Source: Mucor racemosus (taxonomy: Eukaryota; Mucoromycota; Mucoromycetes; Mucorales; Mucoraceae). From it: a stretch of DNA of 64,000 bases. This document shows, in pieces, positions 49,601 to 59,670 of this stretch. Location: the NCBI GenBank assembly GCA_027405735.1, contig JAPEHQ010000007.1:2195001-2259000 (forward strand), read 5' to 3'. Both the position numbers and the translations under genes were made by a program. A model generated the notes under the pieces. That model searched no databases, was not told the DNA's origin, and saw only the letters and a list, made by a program, of their open reading frames with translations. How positions within the stretch are numbered: position 1 is the stretch's first letter; each line of letters opens with the position of its first letter.

Positions 49601-52600
49601 AATTATACAATTTTATATGGTGATATTCAAAATCGGAGCGTGCCCCCATTTCAATAGATAATCAGGAAATAAAAAATGTAAGATATACTTGAGATGCTAC
49701 AGAATATCGACAAAAGACTTATTTCTATTCATCTTGATTTTTCAGCGAGTATAAAGGCTTCAAAAGTAAAACACTTGTTTTTCTCCCGCTTAAAATCTCA
49801 ATCTAAGATGTCAGATATCTCGAGATTTTATAAGCTTGCGAATAATAGTTTCTAAGCTAAATCTTCTTGTTTTTCAATGTTTTATTACATATTAAAGTTT
49901 CAGGGATGGCTTTTTTTTGGACCCCCAAACCTTATAATTGTAAATCCTGTTTTGTTTTGTTTTTCTGTTTTGTAGTTTTAACAATTTGGAGAATTTTCAC
50001 ATTTTTTTACAAAAGTATCGCTAGGAATCAGACAACCAAGTTTTCTGAGGTAAAATTGGCTGCTGAAAACGAATCTGCAATTCATTTTATTGTATCTATC
50101 AATTTCGCCGAGATTTTTGCGGTATAAACTTTGCTGGATTCTAGTATATACGCTTATGGCAACCCTTAAATTTCATTATAAAGTCTTATTTGAACACATA
50201 ATAAAAGTTGGTGAACAATTTATTTCACACATTTTGATATATAATTCTAAACGTCAAGTCTAGTTTCAACAATTCTAGAGGGAAAAAACCAGCCAAAAAG
50301 CGTGAATATTTGTACTGGTAATCGATTTTAGCAGAAACTTGTTTTCAAAAACAGTATCCATCCATTCAACATTGTCCCGGCTACAAAATTTATTAAATGA
50401 AGCAAGGATGGTTACTATAGTGATTGTTTCATAAATTTGAATGATGCAGAAATGGCCAGCTTAAAATTGAGAAGGCGCATTTGAAATGAAAATAAGTCGA
50501 GAAAATACTAAGGTATTGCAATGATGGGTATTAAGTAAAGTCTAGATTATTTTTCATTCTCTACCAGGATATCTAGGTTTTGGATGGCTGTAAAGACTTT
50601 TTTATTTTTTTATAAATTTTGTGAGAGCACTTTTTCTGTTATAGAGATCCATGAAGGGATGGCTGATATGCAAAACTAGAACCATAGGATAGTGCTCATT
50701 AGCATTTATCCAAAGAATTTTATCTCGTGAAAAAATATTAATTTTTGGTCGAGAAAAGTGAGATTGAATGATTGATTTTTGGTGATACAAAAAAGGATCA
50801 ATTTTGGACGAGGATATACAAGGAAAAAATTTCGCCGACCAAAAAAATAATCAAAAAAATGTATATCCCCACGAAAAATAGGGCTAAAGCTACGTATAAA
50901 TACTCATTTTGTAGATAATTTTGTTGCGCATAATGTAAAAATAAAATATTTTAGGGTTACATTTGAATGAAGGGTACTTTTTGATCAAAAACCGTTAAAA
51001 TTTGACATTAAATTTACTAGGGATTTTATGAGAAAAACATTTTCAAAATTTACACAGATCGATTCAGAATTAAAAACTGAACCCAAGATATTTAATACGC
51101 TAGTTCAACTTACTATGCATTTTTGTGAGCAATTAAACATACAAGGTTTTTTTTGGATTTTTTTGGATTTTTTTTCCATTTGAACACTTTTTTGAATTGA
51201 AGCTCAGTCACGTGTGCATATCTAATTATACAATTTTATATGGTGATATTCAAAATCGGAGCGTGCCCCCATTTCAATAGATAATCAGGAAATAAAAAAT
51301 GTAAGATATACTTGAGATGCTACAGAATATCGACAAAAGACTTATTTCTATTCATCTTGATTTTTCAGCGAGTATAAAGGCTTCAAAAGTAAAACACTTG
51401 TTTTTCTCCCGCTTAAAATCTCAATCTAAGATGTCAGATATCTCGAGATTTTATAAGCTTGCGAATAATAGTTTCTAAGCTAAATCTTCTTGTTTTTCAA
51501 TGTTTTATTACATATTAAAGTTTCAGGGATGGCTTTTTTTTGGACCCCCAAACCTTATAATTGTAAATCCTGTTTTGTTTTGTTTTTCTGTTTTGTAGTT
51601 TTAACAATTTGGAGAATTTTCACATTTTTTTACAAAAGTATCGCTAGGAATCAGACAACCAAGTTTTCTGAGGTAAAATTGGCTGCTGAAAACGAATCTG
51701 CAATTCATTTTATTGTATCTATCAATTTCGCCGAGATTTTTGCGGTATAAACTTTGCTGGATTCTAGTATATACGCTTATGGCAACCCTTAAATTTCATT
51801 ATAAAGTCTTATTTGAACACATAATAAAAGTTGGTGAACAATTTATTTCACACATTTTGATATATAATTCTAAACGTCAAGTCTAGTTTCAACAATTCTA
51901 GAGGGAAAAAACCAGCCAAAAAGCGTGAATATTTGTACTGGTAATCGATTTTAGCAGAAACTTGTTTTCAAAAACAGTATCCATCCATTCAACATTGTCC
52001 CGGCTACAAAATTTATTAAATGAAGCAAGGATGGTTACTATAGTGATTGTTTCATAAATTTGAATGATGCAGAAATGGCCAGCTTAAAATTGAGAAGGCG
52101 CATTTGAAATGAAAATAAGTCGAGAAAATACTAAGGTATTGCAATGATGGGTATTAAGTAAAGTCTAGATTATTTTTCATTCTCTACCAGGATATCTAGG
52201 TTTTGGATGGCTGTAAAGACTTTTTTATTTTTTTATAAATTTTGTGAGAGCACTTTTTCTGTTATAGAGATCCATGAAGGGATGGCTGATATGCAAAACT
52301 AGAACCATAGGATAGTGCTCATTAGCATTTATCCAAAGAATTTTATCTCGTGAAAAAATATTAATTTTTGGTCGAGAAAAGTGAGATTGAATGATTGATT
52401 TTTGGTGATACAAAAAAGGATCAATTTTGGACGAGGATATACAAGGAAAAAATTTCGCCGACCAAAAAAAATAATCAAAAAAATGTATATCCCCACGAAA
52501 AATAGGGCTAAAGCTACGTATAAATACTCATTTTGTAGATAATTTTGTTGCGCATAATGTAAAAATAAAATATTTTAGGGTTACATTTGAATGAAGGGTA

Positions 52601-53086
52601 CTTTTTGATCAAAAACCGTTAAAATTTGACATTAAATTTACTAGGGATTTTATGAGAAAAACATTTTCAAAATTTACACAGATCGATTCAGAATTAAAAA
52701 CTGAACCCAAGATATTTAATACGCTAGTTCAACTTACTATGCATTTTTGTGAGCAATTAAACATACAAGGTTTTTTTTGGATTTTTTTGGATTTTTTTTC
52801 CATTTGAACACTTTTTTGAATTGAAGCTCAGTCACGTGTGCATATCTAATTATACAATTTTATATGGTGATATTCAAAATCGGAGCGTGCCCCCATTTCA
52901 ATAGATAATCAGGAAATAAAAAATGTAAGATATACTTGAGATGCTACAGAATATCGACAAAAGACTTATTTCTATTCATCTTGATTTTTCAGCGAGTATA
53001 AAGGCTTCAAAAGTAAAACACTTGTTTTTCTCCCGCTTAAAATCTCAATCTAAGATGTCAAATATCTCGAGATTTTATAAGCTTGC
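40620..53086 (+). repeat. 12.5-kb tandem array of a 1,624-bp unit, about 7.7 copies
   Basis: Units begin with ATTCAACATTGTCCCGGC at 40,620, 42,244, 43,868, 45,492, 47,116, 48,740, 50,364 and 51,987. The period is 1,624 bp, except 1,623 in the seventh unit, which lacks one A in the A-run at about 50,840. The last unit stops after about 1,100 bp at 53,086. Copies look identical otherwise; the only other change noticed is TGTCAAATAT for TGTCAGATAT near the right edge (about 53,060). Each unit carries two short recurrent ORFs (62 and 86 codons) that are unlikely to be genes, a CCGATTTTGAA/GGAGCGTGCCCCC motif, and a palindromic junction. Recent amplification is the simplest reading. Confidence 0.95.
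41668..41715. repeat. Palindromic junction within each array unit (first copy shown)
   Basis: GCTTAAAATCTC at 41,668-41,679 and GAGATTTTATAAGC at 41,702-41,715 are inverted repeats (the second with an extra TA) separated by 22 bases. The same pattern recurs every 1,624 bp and last near 53,036-53,083. In the solitary copy these two arms form the outer ends of the element, so in the array they mark the head-to-tail joint. Confidence 0.6.
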
Positions 53087-54376
53087 AAATATTTGAAAGA
53101 AATTGACTTAATATTCAGTCAGAGAATTCAAAATGCATCTGAAATCTATTTTTGACAACCATAAAAAACTGACAACAGAAACAGTATCTCGACGAATCTT
53201 GATCCCAGTAGATGTTATATTCCTACATATCAGATGCGCTAGAATAATTAAAGATAATAAACTGGAATTTTGTGATTTTTAACATGATACAATGTGATGA
53301 AGACAATTCTCGAACAATAATGTGAAATAATGGAGTTATATCAAGATAGTCCTTAATAAACAATAGGAGTTATGTATATTGCAGCTCTCACGAGTTGCTT
53401 TACTCTAGTTAAATACGCCTTTTTCGGATATTCTAGAAAGGAAGTAGACAGCAAAACTTAGATTTGTGGCCCGGGCCTGGATTGTGTAGTATATGTCGTT
53501 TTGAACAATTAAGTGCCATAAAACTATTATCGAAAAGACTTGAACACTTCTGCTTCGTCACATAATGACTGATATTACAAGAAATAATCGTATGCAATAG
53601 AATCGTCTGCCTAGGATTTAGTTTATAGAAAATTCTGTACGGCATCGTTTTAAGTTTTAGTGGTTTTTTTTTTGTATTGGCTCAGCAATTCTTATTTGAA
53701 CGCAATTGTGCCCAATAGATACTGCATAAATGAACATCCCTCGGTGATACTTTTATTTTATGCGTTGAATATCACCGCGCTCATGAAGTCGGGGAGACAC
53801 TCCATATGTACCTATATTTCTTAATTTTCATCATCGCATCATTCTCAGCTTTGGCAATCAATTAAATGCATTGCATATTTATGAATAAACTCTAGCTATT
53901 TTCCACAAGCACTACACGCGATCATTCATTTATCGTTTAAAATTTTGAGCTTTCATTACTAAAATTCAACACATTGCAAGTGAGTGTAACATATTTGAGT
54001 GGCGATAAAATAAAAACTCTGGGCAAAAGTGAAAAGGCGCGGAGGTTAGGAGCATTTAGCTTCAGATGTTGTCAGATTAGCGTTCACAATTTGTAGAAAA
54101 TATATCCAGATCAATGAATTGAAGAAGCTCGAGATATATAAAGTAAGAATAGCAAACGGATATCGGCTAGAATAGTAGTGATGATTTACATGCTGAACGA
54201 TGACATGAGCAGTCCTAATGTCAAACTGATTGACGTTCATTGCGTACGACATTGATAACAGGCCTCTTGATATTTGTTTATGTATGCATCACGATGTTTA
54301 TTCTAGCGGTGAGGAACATAAGCAAACACTCAAAATATATTACAAATACTACAAATTTCTTTTTATTGAATTTGGT
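53087..54376. other. Spacer right of the array
   Basis: Unique-looking AT-rich DNA with no recognised gene. Small ORFs at 53,433-53,645 and 54,046-54,252 (-) have no family-like features. The 3' flank of the Apd1-like gene lies at its right end. Confidence 0.4.
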
Positions 54377-55457
54377 TCACCATTTGATCCTATTACATTT
54401 ACTTTCATTTGCTTTTCCAAAACTTTGACTCATAGACCCACGGTATAATTCTTTGATAACTTTTCCTTGGATAATTGTCTCTTCTATAATTTCACGACAA
54501 TGGCAAGATTTGACACGCCCGTACCATATTCCAGTTTTACCTTTGTTTATATAACAAATCACGTTTCCTGCAAATTTATGCCCTAAAATAATTGATTGTG
54601 TAATCGTTTCATCAGTCTGACAATCACATTTTTTTTTTTTTTTTTTAGAAAAAAAAAGGTTCATTACCTCCTACATGGCTTACCATGAATACTGAAGTAC
54701 CACCTTCACCATCATGGATATCTAAATCTCTCAACACGTGGTCGAATTCACGATTTAATATAGGTGCTGTCACACCACAACGCTTGTCTCTCTTTCGATG
54801 TGAACAGATCAAGATCATGGAATCGTATGGATTAGGATATACAGCCATTTCTTGTAAATCAAATTGCTTAAACATGTTGAGATCAGTGGTTTCTGTTGTT
54901 GGTAACGGCATCTTCACAAATACGTCATACAAGAGTTGGGCATCGTCGGGCGTAACATTACCAATCACAATGTTTTCGGGTAAAACAATCACGTCAAGAC
55001 CACAATTAACAGTAGTTGAATGTGTAGCAATAAGTGAAGTATTTGTAACAAATGTTCTCCATGGCATTGGGTTGTTTACTAATAAAGCTTGCAAATTGGC
55101 AGCCAATGTACCATAATCTTCCTCAATACGTGCAGGCCAATCGCATTGAGCTGTACTGATCATGAAATGGCGACCATATGGGGACATGCTACCTAATAAC
55201 GGGCTCTCATTATCAAATTCTAAATATGAAGGATATTGTTGGTGTTCTTCGCATTCCTCTTCACAACTTGCACAATCCTTGACGATCAAGTCTGTTGGTG
55301 GGACTTGATCAATCTCTACTTCTGGATGGCCTTTCTCCTTTTTCTCCTTCTTTTCCTTCTTTTCCTTCTTTTTGTCTTGAAGAGGTTCTTCTGTAGTGGG
55401 AGTAGTAGGCTCACTTCCTGTTATTAGACTACCTATAGATTTAAGAAAGTATGACAT
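54377..55457 (-). CDS. APD1: Apd1/Suc-Fer-like bis-histidinyl [2Fe-2S] protein
   Basis: Two exons, 54668-55457 and 54377-54582, give 331 aa (yeast Apd1 316). A Lys/Glu run (KKEKKEKKEKKEK, about residues 29-42) precedes a thioredoxin-like ferredoxin fold. The cluster ligands known for this family are present: C218-x8-C227 in CSHRKRDKRC and H261-x3-H265 in SHVGGHKFAGN; the intron falls exactly between these two His, in the second Gly codon. An additional Cys group (CASCEEECEEH) lies near residue 62. The C-terminal GIWYGRVKSCHCREIIEETI is also typical. Yeast Apd1 and Aim32 bind a [2Fe-2S] cluster through two Cys and two His and affect redox and metal-drug tolerance. Start chosen at 55,457, since the upstream in-frame residues are a Phe-rich run. 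Apd1 rather than Aim32 is a judgement. Confidence 0.9.
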
Positions 55458-55974
55458 GATTTTTATTGTAAGGGAAAATAGAGAAAAGAAAAAAAAACGA
55501 AATTTCAAGATGAAGAAGGCTTTTATACTACAATCGGGATTATTTATCAGATCCTAACCCTAAACCCCAAGGAAACTAAGTTTTACCCTGCCTTTTTATA
55601 CTCTAACGTCCAAGCGTCGTCAAGGCGCGGAGGACACGGAGAAAAGTAACCGCTATATACAGCATTCCTTATTCTAATGTGCCTGGTAATTTCATATAAA
55701 TTTAAATAAATTGTTTGATTTGATTTTATGAAAGGATCTGATAAAACTGAATAGGAGGTCTTATGGTCATCTAACCCAATCTAAATATATCACTGTTTTT
55801 TTTTCGTGTGCAACAGAAGATTTCACATAGAGTGCAGCAATCCCCTCGCTCTCTCATTTATCTGACATTTAATACAATGTTGTACTGCTGTGTACCTCCT
55901 TCAAATCTTTCTTGTTTGTTTTTGAGCTACTTGAATTCTTCTTACTTTTCTTTGATCAAACAAATACAAAAATT
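55458..55974. promoter_or_regulatory. Divergent promoter region, APD1 / ING, with telomere-like box
   Basis: 516 bp between divergent starts. At 55,553-55,569 it contains CCTAACCCTAAACCCC, including AACCCTAA, the telo-box sequence bound by Tbf1-type factors in yeasts. A GC-rich patch (55,607-55,645, GTCCAAGCGTCGTCAAGGCG) follows. Whether either gene uses these is unknown. Confidence 0.4.
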
Positions 55975-56956
55975 ATGAAAAAAGACGCAGAAATCGTAGC
56001 AAGTTATTTGACTGAATATTCAGATAGTAAGTTTAGATATATTTTGCATTTTATAGTAAATTTATTCATTCAATAAAACAGCTGTGGAAGTACTCCCTTT
56101 GGAATTACAGAGAAATTATACACTTATTCGACAACTAGATGAAAGTGCAGAGGATTTGTTAGCTCAAGTCGCGAAAGAGTCAAAATCCTTGACAAGACCT
56201 CAAAAGAAACTGACATCTGAAGAACGAAAAAAACGATTAGAACATATTGGTCAACTTTTAAACGAGACACTAAAGAAAGGAGAAGAGAAATTAGCCTTAG
56301 CAAAATCAACATATGATACTGTACGTTTATTCTTTACAAAGTGAATGCATGTGTTTATTAATAATTACTATAGGTAGATAGACATTGTACAAGATTAGAT
56401 AATGATTTACAAAAAATAGAAGATGAACAATTAATTGGACCTGGTCGCACTGCATCAGTTACCCTTTCCACACCTGCAAAAAGAGATATTTCTTCGATTG
56501 AGGATACACCACCCAAAAAACAAACTAGTAGAAAAAAGAGTAAAAAAGCACACTCAGAAAAGAAGATTGATGATAGTACATTTTCTCAAGAAGATGCTAT
56601 ACAAGAGGCACAGGCGTAAGTGAAAACAAAAAGTTTTGATTAAATGCGTAGTACGATTTAGTAAATTTCTTTTCTAGTGCTGCATCTTTAAGTGATCTAC
56701 CAATTGATCCTAATGAGCCACTTTATTGTTATTGTTCTCAAGTATCCTTTGGAGAAATGGTCGCATGTGATAGTGGAGATGTAAGACAAATTCTCATAAT
56801 TTGATATCAAGATTTTAGATTTTAAAAGCCTATTTTATTTTATAGTGTGAAATTGAATGGTTCCATTTAGAATGTGTTGGATTAAAGACACCACCAAGAG
56901 GAAAATGGTATTGCAAAAACTGTACAGTGGATCTCAAAAAGAAAAAGAAGATTTAG
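55975..56956 (+). CDS. ING-family PHD-finger protein (histone H3K4me3 reader)
   Basis: Five exons, 55975-56026, 56082-56320, 56374-56615, 56678-56780 and 56846-56956, give 248 aa, the size of ING4/ING5. The N-terminal ING domain is helical ([33 protein letters not shown], then [16 protein letters not shown]). A basic Ser/Lys linker ([18 protein letters not shown]) leads to a C-terminal C4HC3 PHD finger: [31 protein letters not shown] and GKWYCKNC, about residues 197-240, followed by a Lys-rich tail. The aromatic and acidic residues for binding trimethylated H3K4 are present. Homologues sit in NuA4 or Rpd3-type complexes (yeast Yng2, Pho23; S. pombe Png). The TAG stop overlaps the stop codon of the cyclin H gene on the other strand. 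Confidence 0.93.
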
Positions 56957-58182
56957 GTTGAGCTTACTGTAGATGATGATTCTGGTGATGATTCAACCGA
57001 TAACTTTGCTCTCTTTTTTCTAATGTCTTCTTCATGTCTTTCTGCTAATCTCTTTTTATATCTAAATTACAATTTAAATGCACCTTGTAAATAAATAATC
57101 AACTAATTAATCAAGAAATTAACTTACATGGCTGAATCAGGATTCATTGCTGGATTCATACAAAGTCTTAATTTATAATCAATCTTTTTAGCTTCTTCTT
57201 GCGTTACTGCAGTAACAGTTTTCAACAGGCCCAAAATACGCTCAATAATTGATAATAATGATGTTGCATCTTGTCCGAATCTATCCGTAATATATCTTTT
57301 CACTTGTTGATCAAATCCATTATCTTTTCCTGCCAACATGAATGCTGCTAAAGCTAATTGAGCTGGTTGATAAATCAAGGGTAAATCAGAAAGTAATAAC
57401 TCTGCTATTGCTTTGTCTACTTTTTTATATGTTTCCTTTAAAAGTTTAACATCTGTAGGTCCAGTCTATAAAAATTGTTCAATATAGGATGCCCAGATCT
57501 TGATCCAAATATATATATAACTTACCTGCATATCAAGGAAAAATCCATAAGCAGGTCTATAAGGATGATGAATATAATACTGAAATTTAAGACCTTGAGA
57601 AACTGTAAATTCCAATTTGAGGACTCCTGCAGTTGATGGTAATCTTAAATTCTTTCCAAAATCATCAATCGAGATTCTTTCACTTTCTGATTTAGTTGCT
57701 AGGAATAAACATGTCAAACTTTTGCATCAATTAGTAACCATGACAACACATTAACTAAAAAGATAACTTACAAAATATCCTTTGGGTGATAGTCCATTAC
57801 TGTATTATACAGAAAAAATCGCTTCATATAAATGACAGCTGTTGCCATGACCATATCAGTAAATTTACAATGTTTGCTCATTACTTGCAATTGCATTTCA
57901 TAAAATCGACATAATGTTGACTCTTCTTTTGCTGAAAGATATTCTGTTTTTGATTCTGTATCGTTTCCGTCATTTTCTGCCTAAAATATGTGTAAATATA
58001 GTAAATCTTTCCGTGTATTTCTTTCTAACCTGTTCCTCTTGGACATTCTTCTTAACGCGACTGATAGCTTCATTAGTACTTTTATTTCTAATATCCCATA
58101 ATTGCTCGGGACTAAATCTCCAATGTTGATATTGTGAGGATTCTTCAAAGATTTGTGGTTTCTTTGTTTCGGTATCTGTCAT
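56953..58182 (-). CDS. CCL1: Cyclin H, TFIIH/CAK subunit
   Basis: Five exons, 58030-58182, 57772-57980, 57526-57718, 57128-57465 and 56953-57061, join in frame to 333 aa (human cyclin H 323). The start [20 protein letters not shown] leads to the conserved [13 protein letters not shown] segment. First cyclin fold: [39 protein letters not shown] and [11 protein letters not shown]. The second fold follows: [31 protein letters not shown] and [14 protein letters not shown] Lys/Ser-rich tail is encoded by the last exon. Cyclin H activates Cdk7/Kin28, which phosphorylates the RNA polymerase II CTD within TFIIH. The last codon sequence ends ACC TAA, with TAA complementary to 56,953-56,955, overlapping the ING stop. 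Confidence 0.93.
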
Positions 58183-58382
58183 TATGTAAAGTATATATAG
58201 AAGAAGTATATGCTGCGTATGTTTGTGAGCCTTGCAAATTTTAAGGATTTCCCAGTGACTCGAGTTTTTTTTTCAATAGATGTTAGCTACAATTCAAAAA
58301 AAAGAGGTTTGTATCATGCATAGTGTTTTATAAATACTCCCCTTTTCCAGTTCTTTGTTTCTTATCTTTGGTAAAAGGAAAA

Positions 58383-59408
58383 ATGCACCAAGCATTATTA
58401 CTAAAATTGCCACATGAAGTGCTTTTATATATATTAAAACAGTATCTCAACTTGACTGACCTTTGGACATTAACTCGGGCTTCAAAAGATTTGAGGTCTA
58501 TTGCTTTGCTTATATTGAAGAAACAATGGAGTATTTCCTCAGACTCCATCCTGAAATCACAAATAAATTCTGCTATAATAGCTATATCCGGAATATCACA
58601 TAGAATCATAGAGCGAATAACAATATATGATCCATACGCATTTCCACCCAAATTACCACAAAATCCACGAAACTGGCTTTATCTAACGTTGACTGATACA
58701 ACAGTATATGATTTAGCCATTTACCAACATCCACTTCCAAATCAACTTGTATCAGAGACGAGGTCTCCTTCGCCACCCAACGCATTTCCGCCAACAATCG
58801 AGCCTGGTTTAGATGAAGGCAGTGAGTATGGTTTTGCTATGGAGCGCATCAGATATCAATGCAAACGACTGCATTACATTATTGGAGATGAAAGAAAATT
58901 ACATTATCAAATTGTACGAAGCATTGCAAGAGAGAACATGAGTACCGTTGTCGAGATTATTTTCCATCACGTTGTATTTGTCAACAGCCGAAGCATGTCA
59001 CTTTCTCGCCGTGAATCGCCTATTACCATATCTAAATCTCGAGCATTTTCAGCTGCTACAACTCGACTTTTATGCAGTTTAGGAGCCAATTTTAAAAATG
59101 AAGTTGCAACAATGGTCTGGGAAAATATGGCGACATTTATAACATACATTGAATATAGACTTTTAGCTAAGCCAAATAATACCAATTTACTGGATACAAT
59201 AATGGTGTTCCTGAATTTCCTATGTGCTTGCTATGTTGCACACATCATTACAGATGAGCAAGCGCTAGATGCCGCCCATAAAATTTATGATTTAACTAGC
59301 AAAAAATACCAAGATCAAACGAGAAGTTCTTTAAGAGAGTTATGGCTCAAGACAGATCGAAGTCTGGAAGATAGTGCATTATCTCATTATTTCAGTGGTG
59401 GTGAATAG
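58383..59408 (+). CDS. F-box protein, function unknown
   Basis: Single-exon ORF of 341 aa from the ATG at 58,383 (an earlier in-frame ATG at 58,323 would add a hydrophobic stretch and is less likely). The N-terminus fits an F-box: LLKLPHEVLLYILKQYLNLT followed by DLWTLTRASKDLRSIALLIL, about residues 5-45, ending with KKQW. The rest is mostly helical without LRR or WD repeats that I can recognise; SKSRAFSAATTRLLCSLGAN and IEYRLLAKPN lie mid-protein. F-box proteins usually link substrates to SCF ubiquitin ligases through Skp1; the substrate here is unknown. It is divergent from cyclin H with 200 bp between starts. Confidence 0.75.
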   Translation: MHQALLLKLPHEVLLYILKQYLNLTDLWTLTRASKDLRSIALLILKKQWSISSDSILKSQINSAIIAISGISHRIIERITIYDPYAFPPKLPQNPRNWLYLTLTDTTVYDLAIYQHPLPNQLVSETRSPSPPNAFPPTIEPGLDEGSEYGFAMERIRYQCKRLHYIIGDERKLHYQIVRSIARENMSTVVEIIFHHVVFVNSRSMSLSRRESPITISKSRAFSAATTRLLCSLGANFKNEVATMVWENMATFITYIEYRLLAKPNNTNLLDTIMVFLNFLCACYVAHIITDEQALDAAHKIYDLTSKKYQDQTRSSLRELWLKTDRSLEDSALSHYFSGGE

Positions 59409-59487
59409 TAAATAAAAAAGTGAAGATTAACCCACAAGTCGGTTTGCGCAACATTGAATTAAAAATCTTTTTCATTATGCTTTTCGT

Positions 59488-59670
59488 TCAAGGTTCTTTA
59501 AGAGGAGATTTCTTGAGTCTACGGAGAATCATCGTTGAAGAGTGACTCGTTGTCTTAATTCTCTGATCTTTGTATAAAGTGATGGGAATACCTTTGTGAA
59601 AGAAGTCAGACACTTTGAGTCCGGTTGCTTTTGACAGAGTGAAGCCTTCGGAATTATGTCTTTGATACAT
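59488..59670 (-). CDS. Small conserved-looking ORF, 60 aa
   Basis: ATG at 59,670 with AAATATG context, stop TGA at 59,488. The protein begins MYQRHNSEGFTLSKATGLKV and is basic at the C-terminus (MILRRLKKSPLKEP). Codon use resembles the flanking genes rather than the AT-rich spacers, and the ORF fills a compact gap 80 bp beyond the F-box stop, convergent with it. I do not recognise the family; a mitochondrial ribosomal or assembly-factor peptide is possible given size and charge. It may be chance. Confidence 0.35.
   Translation of the reverse strand: MYQRHNSEGFTLSKATGLKVSDFFHKGIPITLYKDQRIKTTSHSSTMILRRLKKSPLKEP

Noticed and set aside
40858..53086. Recurrent 62-codon (-) and 86-codon (+) ORFs in every array unit as genes
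   Set aside because: They repeat only because the DNA does. Composition is AT-driven (Phe/Ile/Lys/Asn), no motif is recognisable, and in the solitary copy the 62-codon frame has TTG rather than ATG at the same place.
40620..53086. Array as a CRISPR or rDNA array
   Set aside because: The unit is long, contiguous and lacks spacers; no rRNA-like conserved sequence is visible and the context is eukaryotic.
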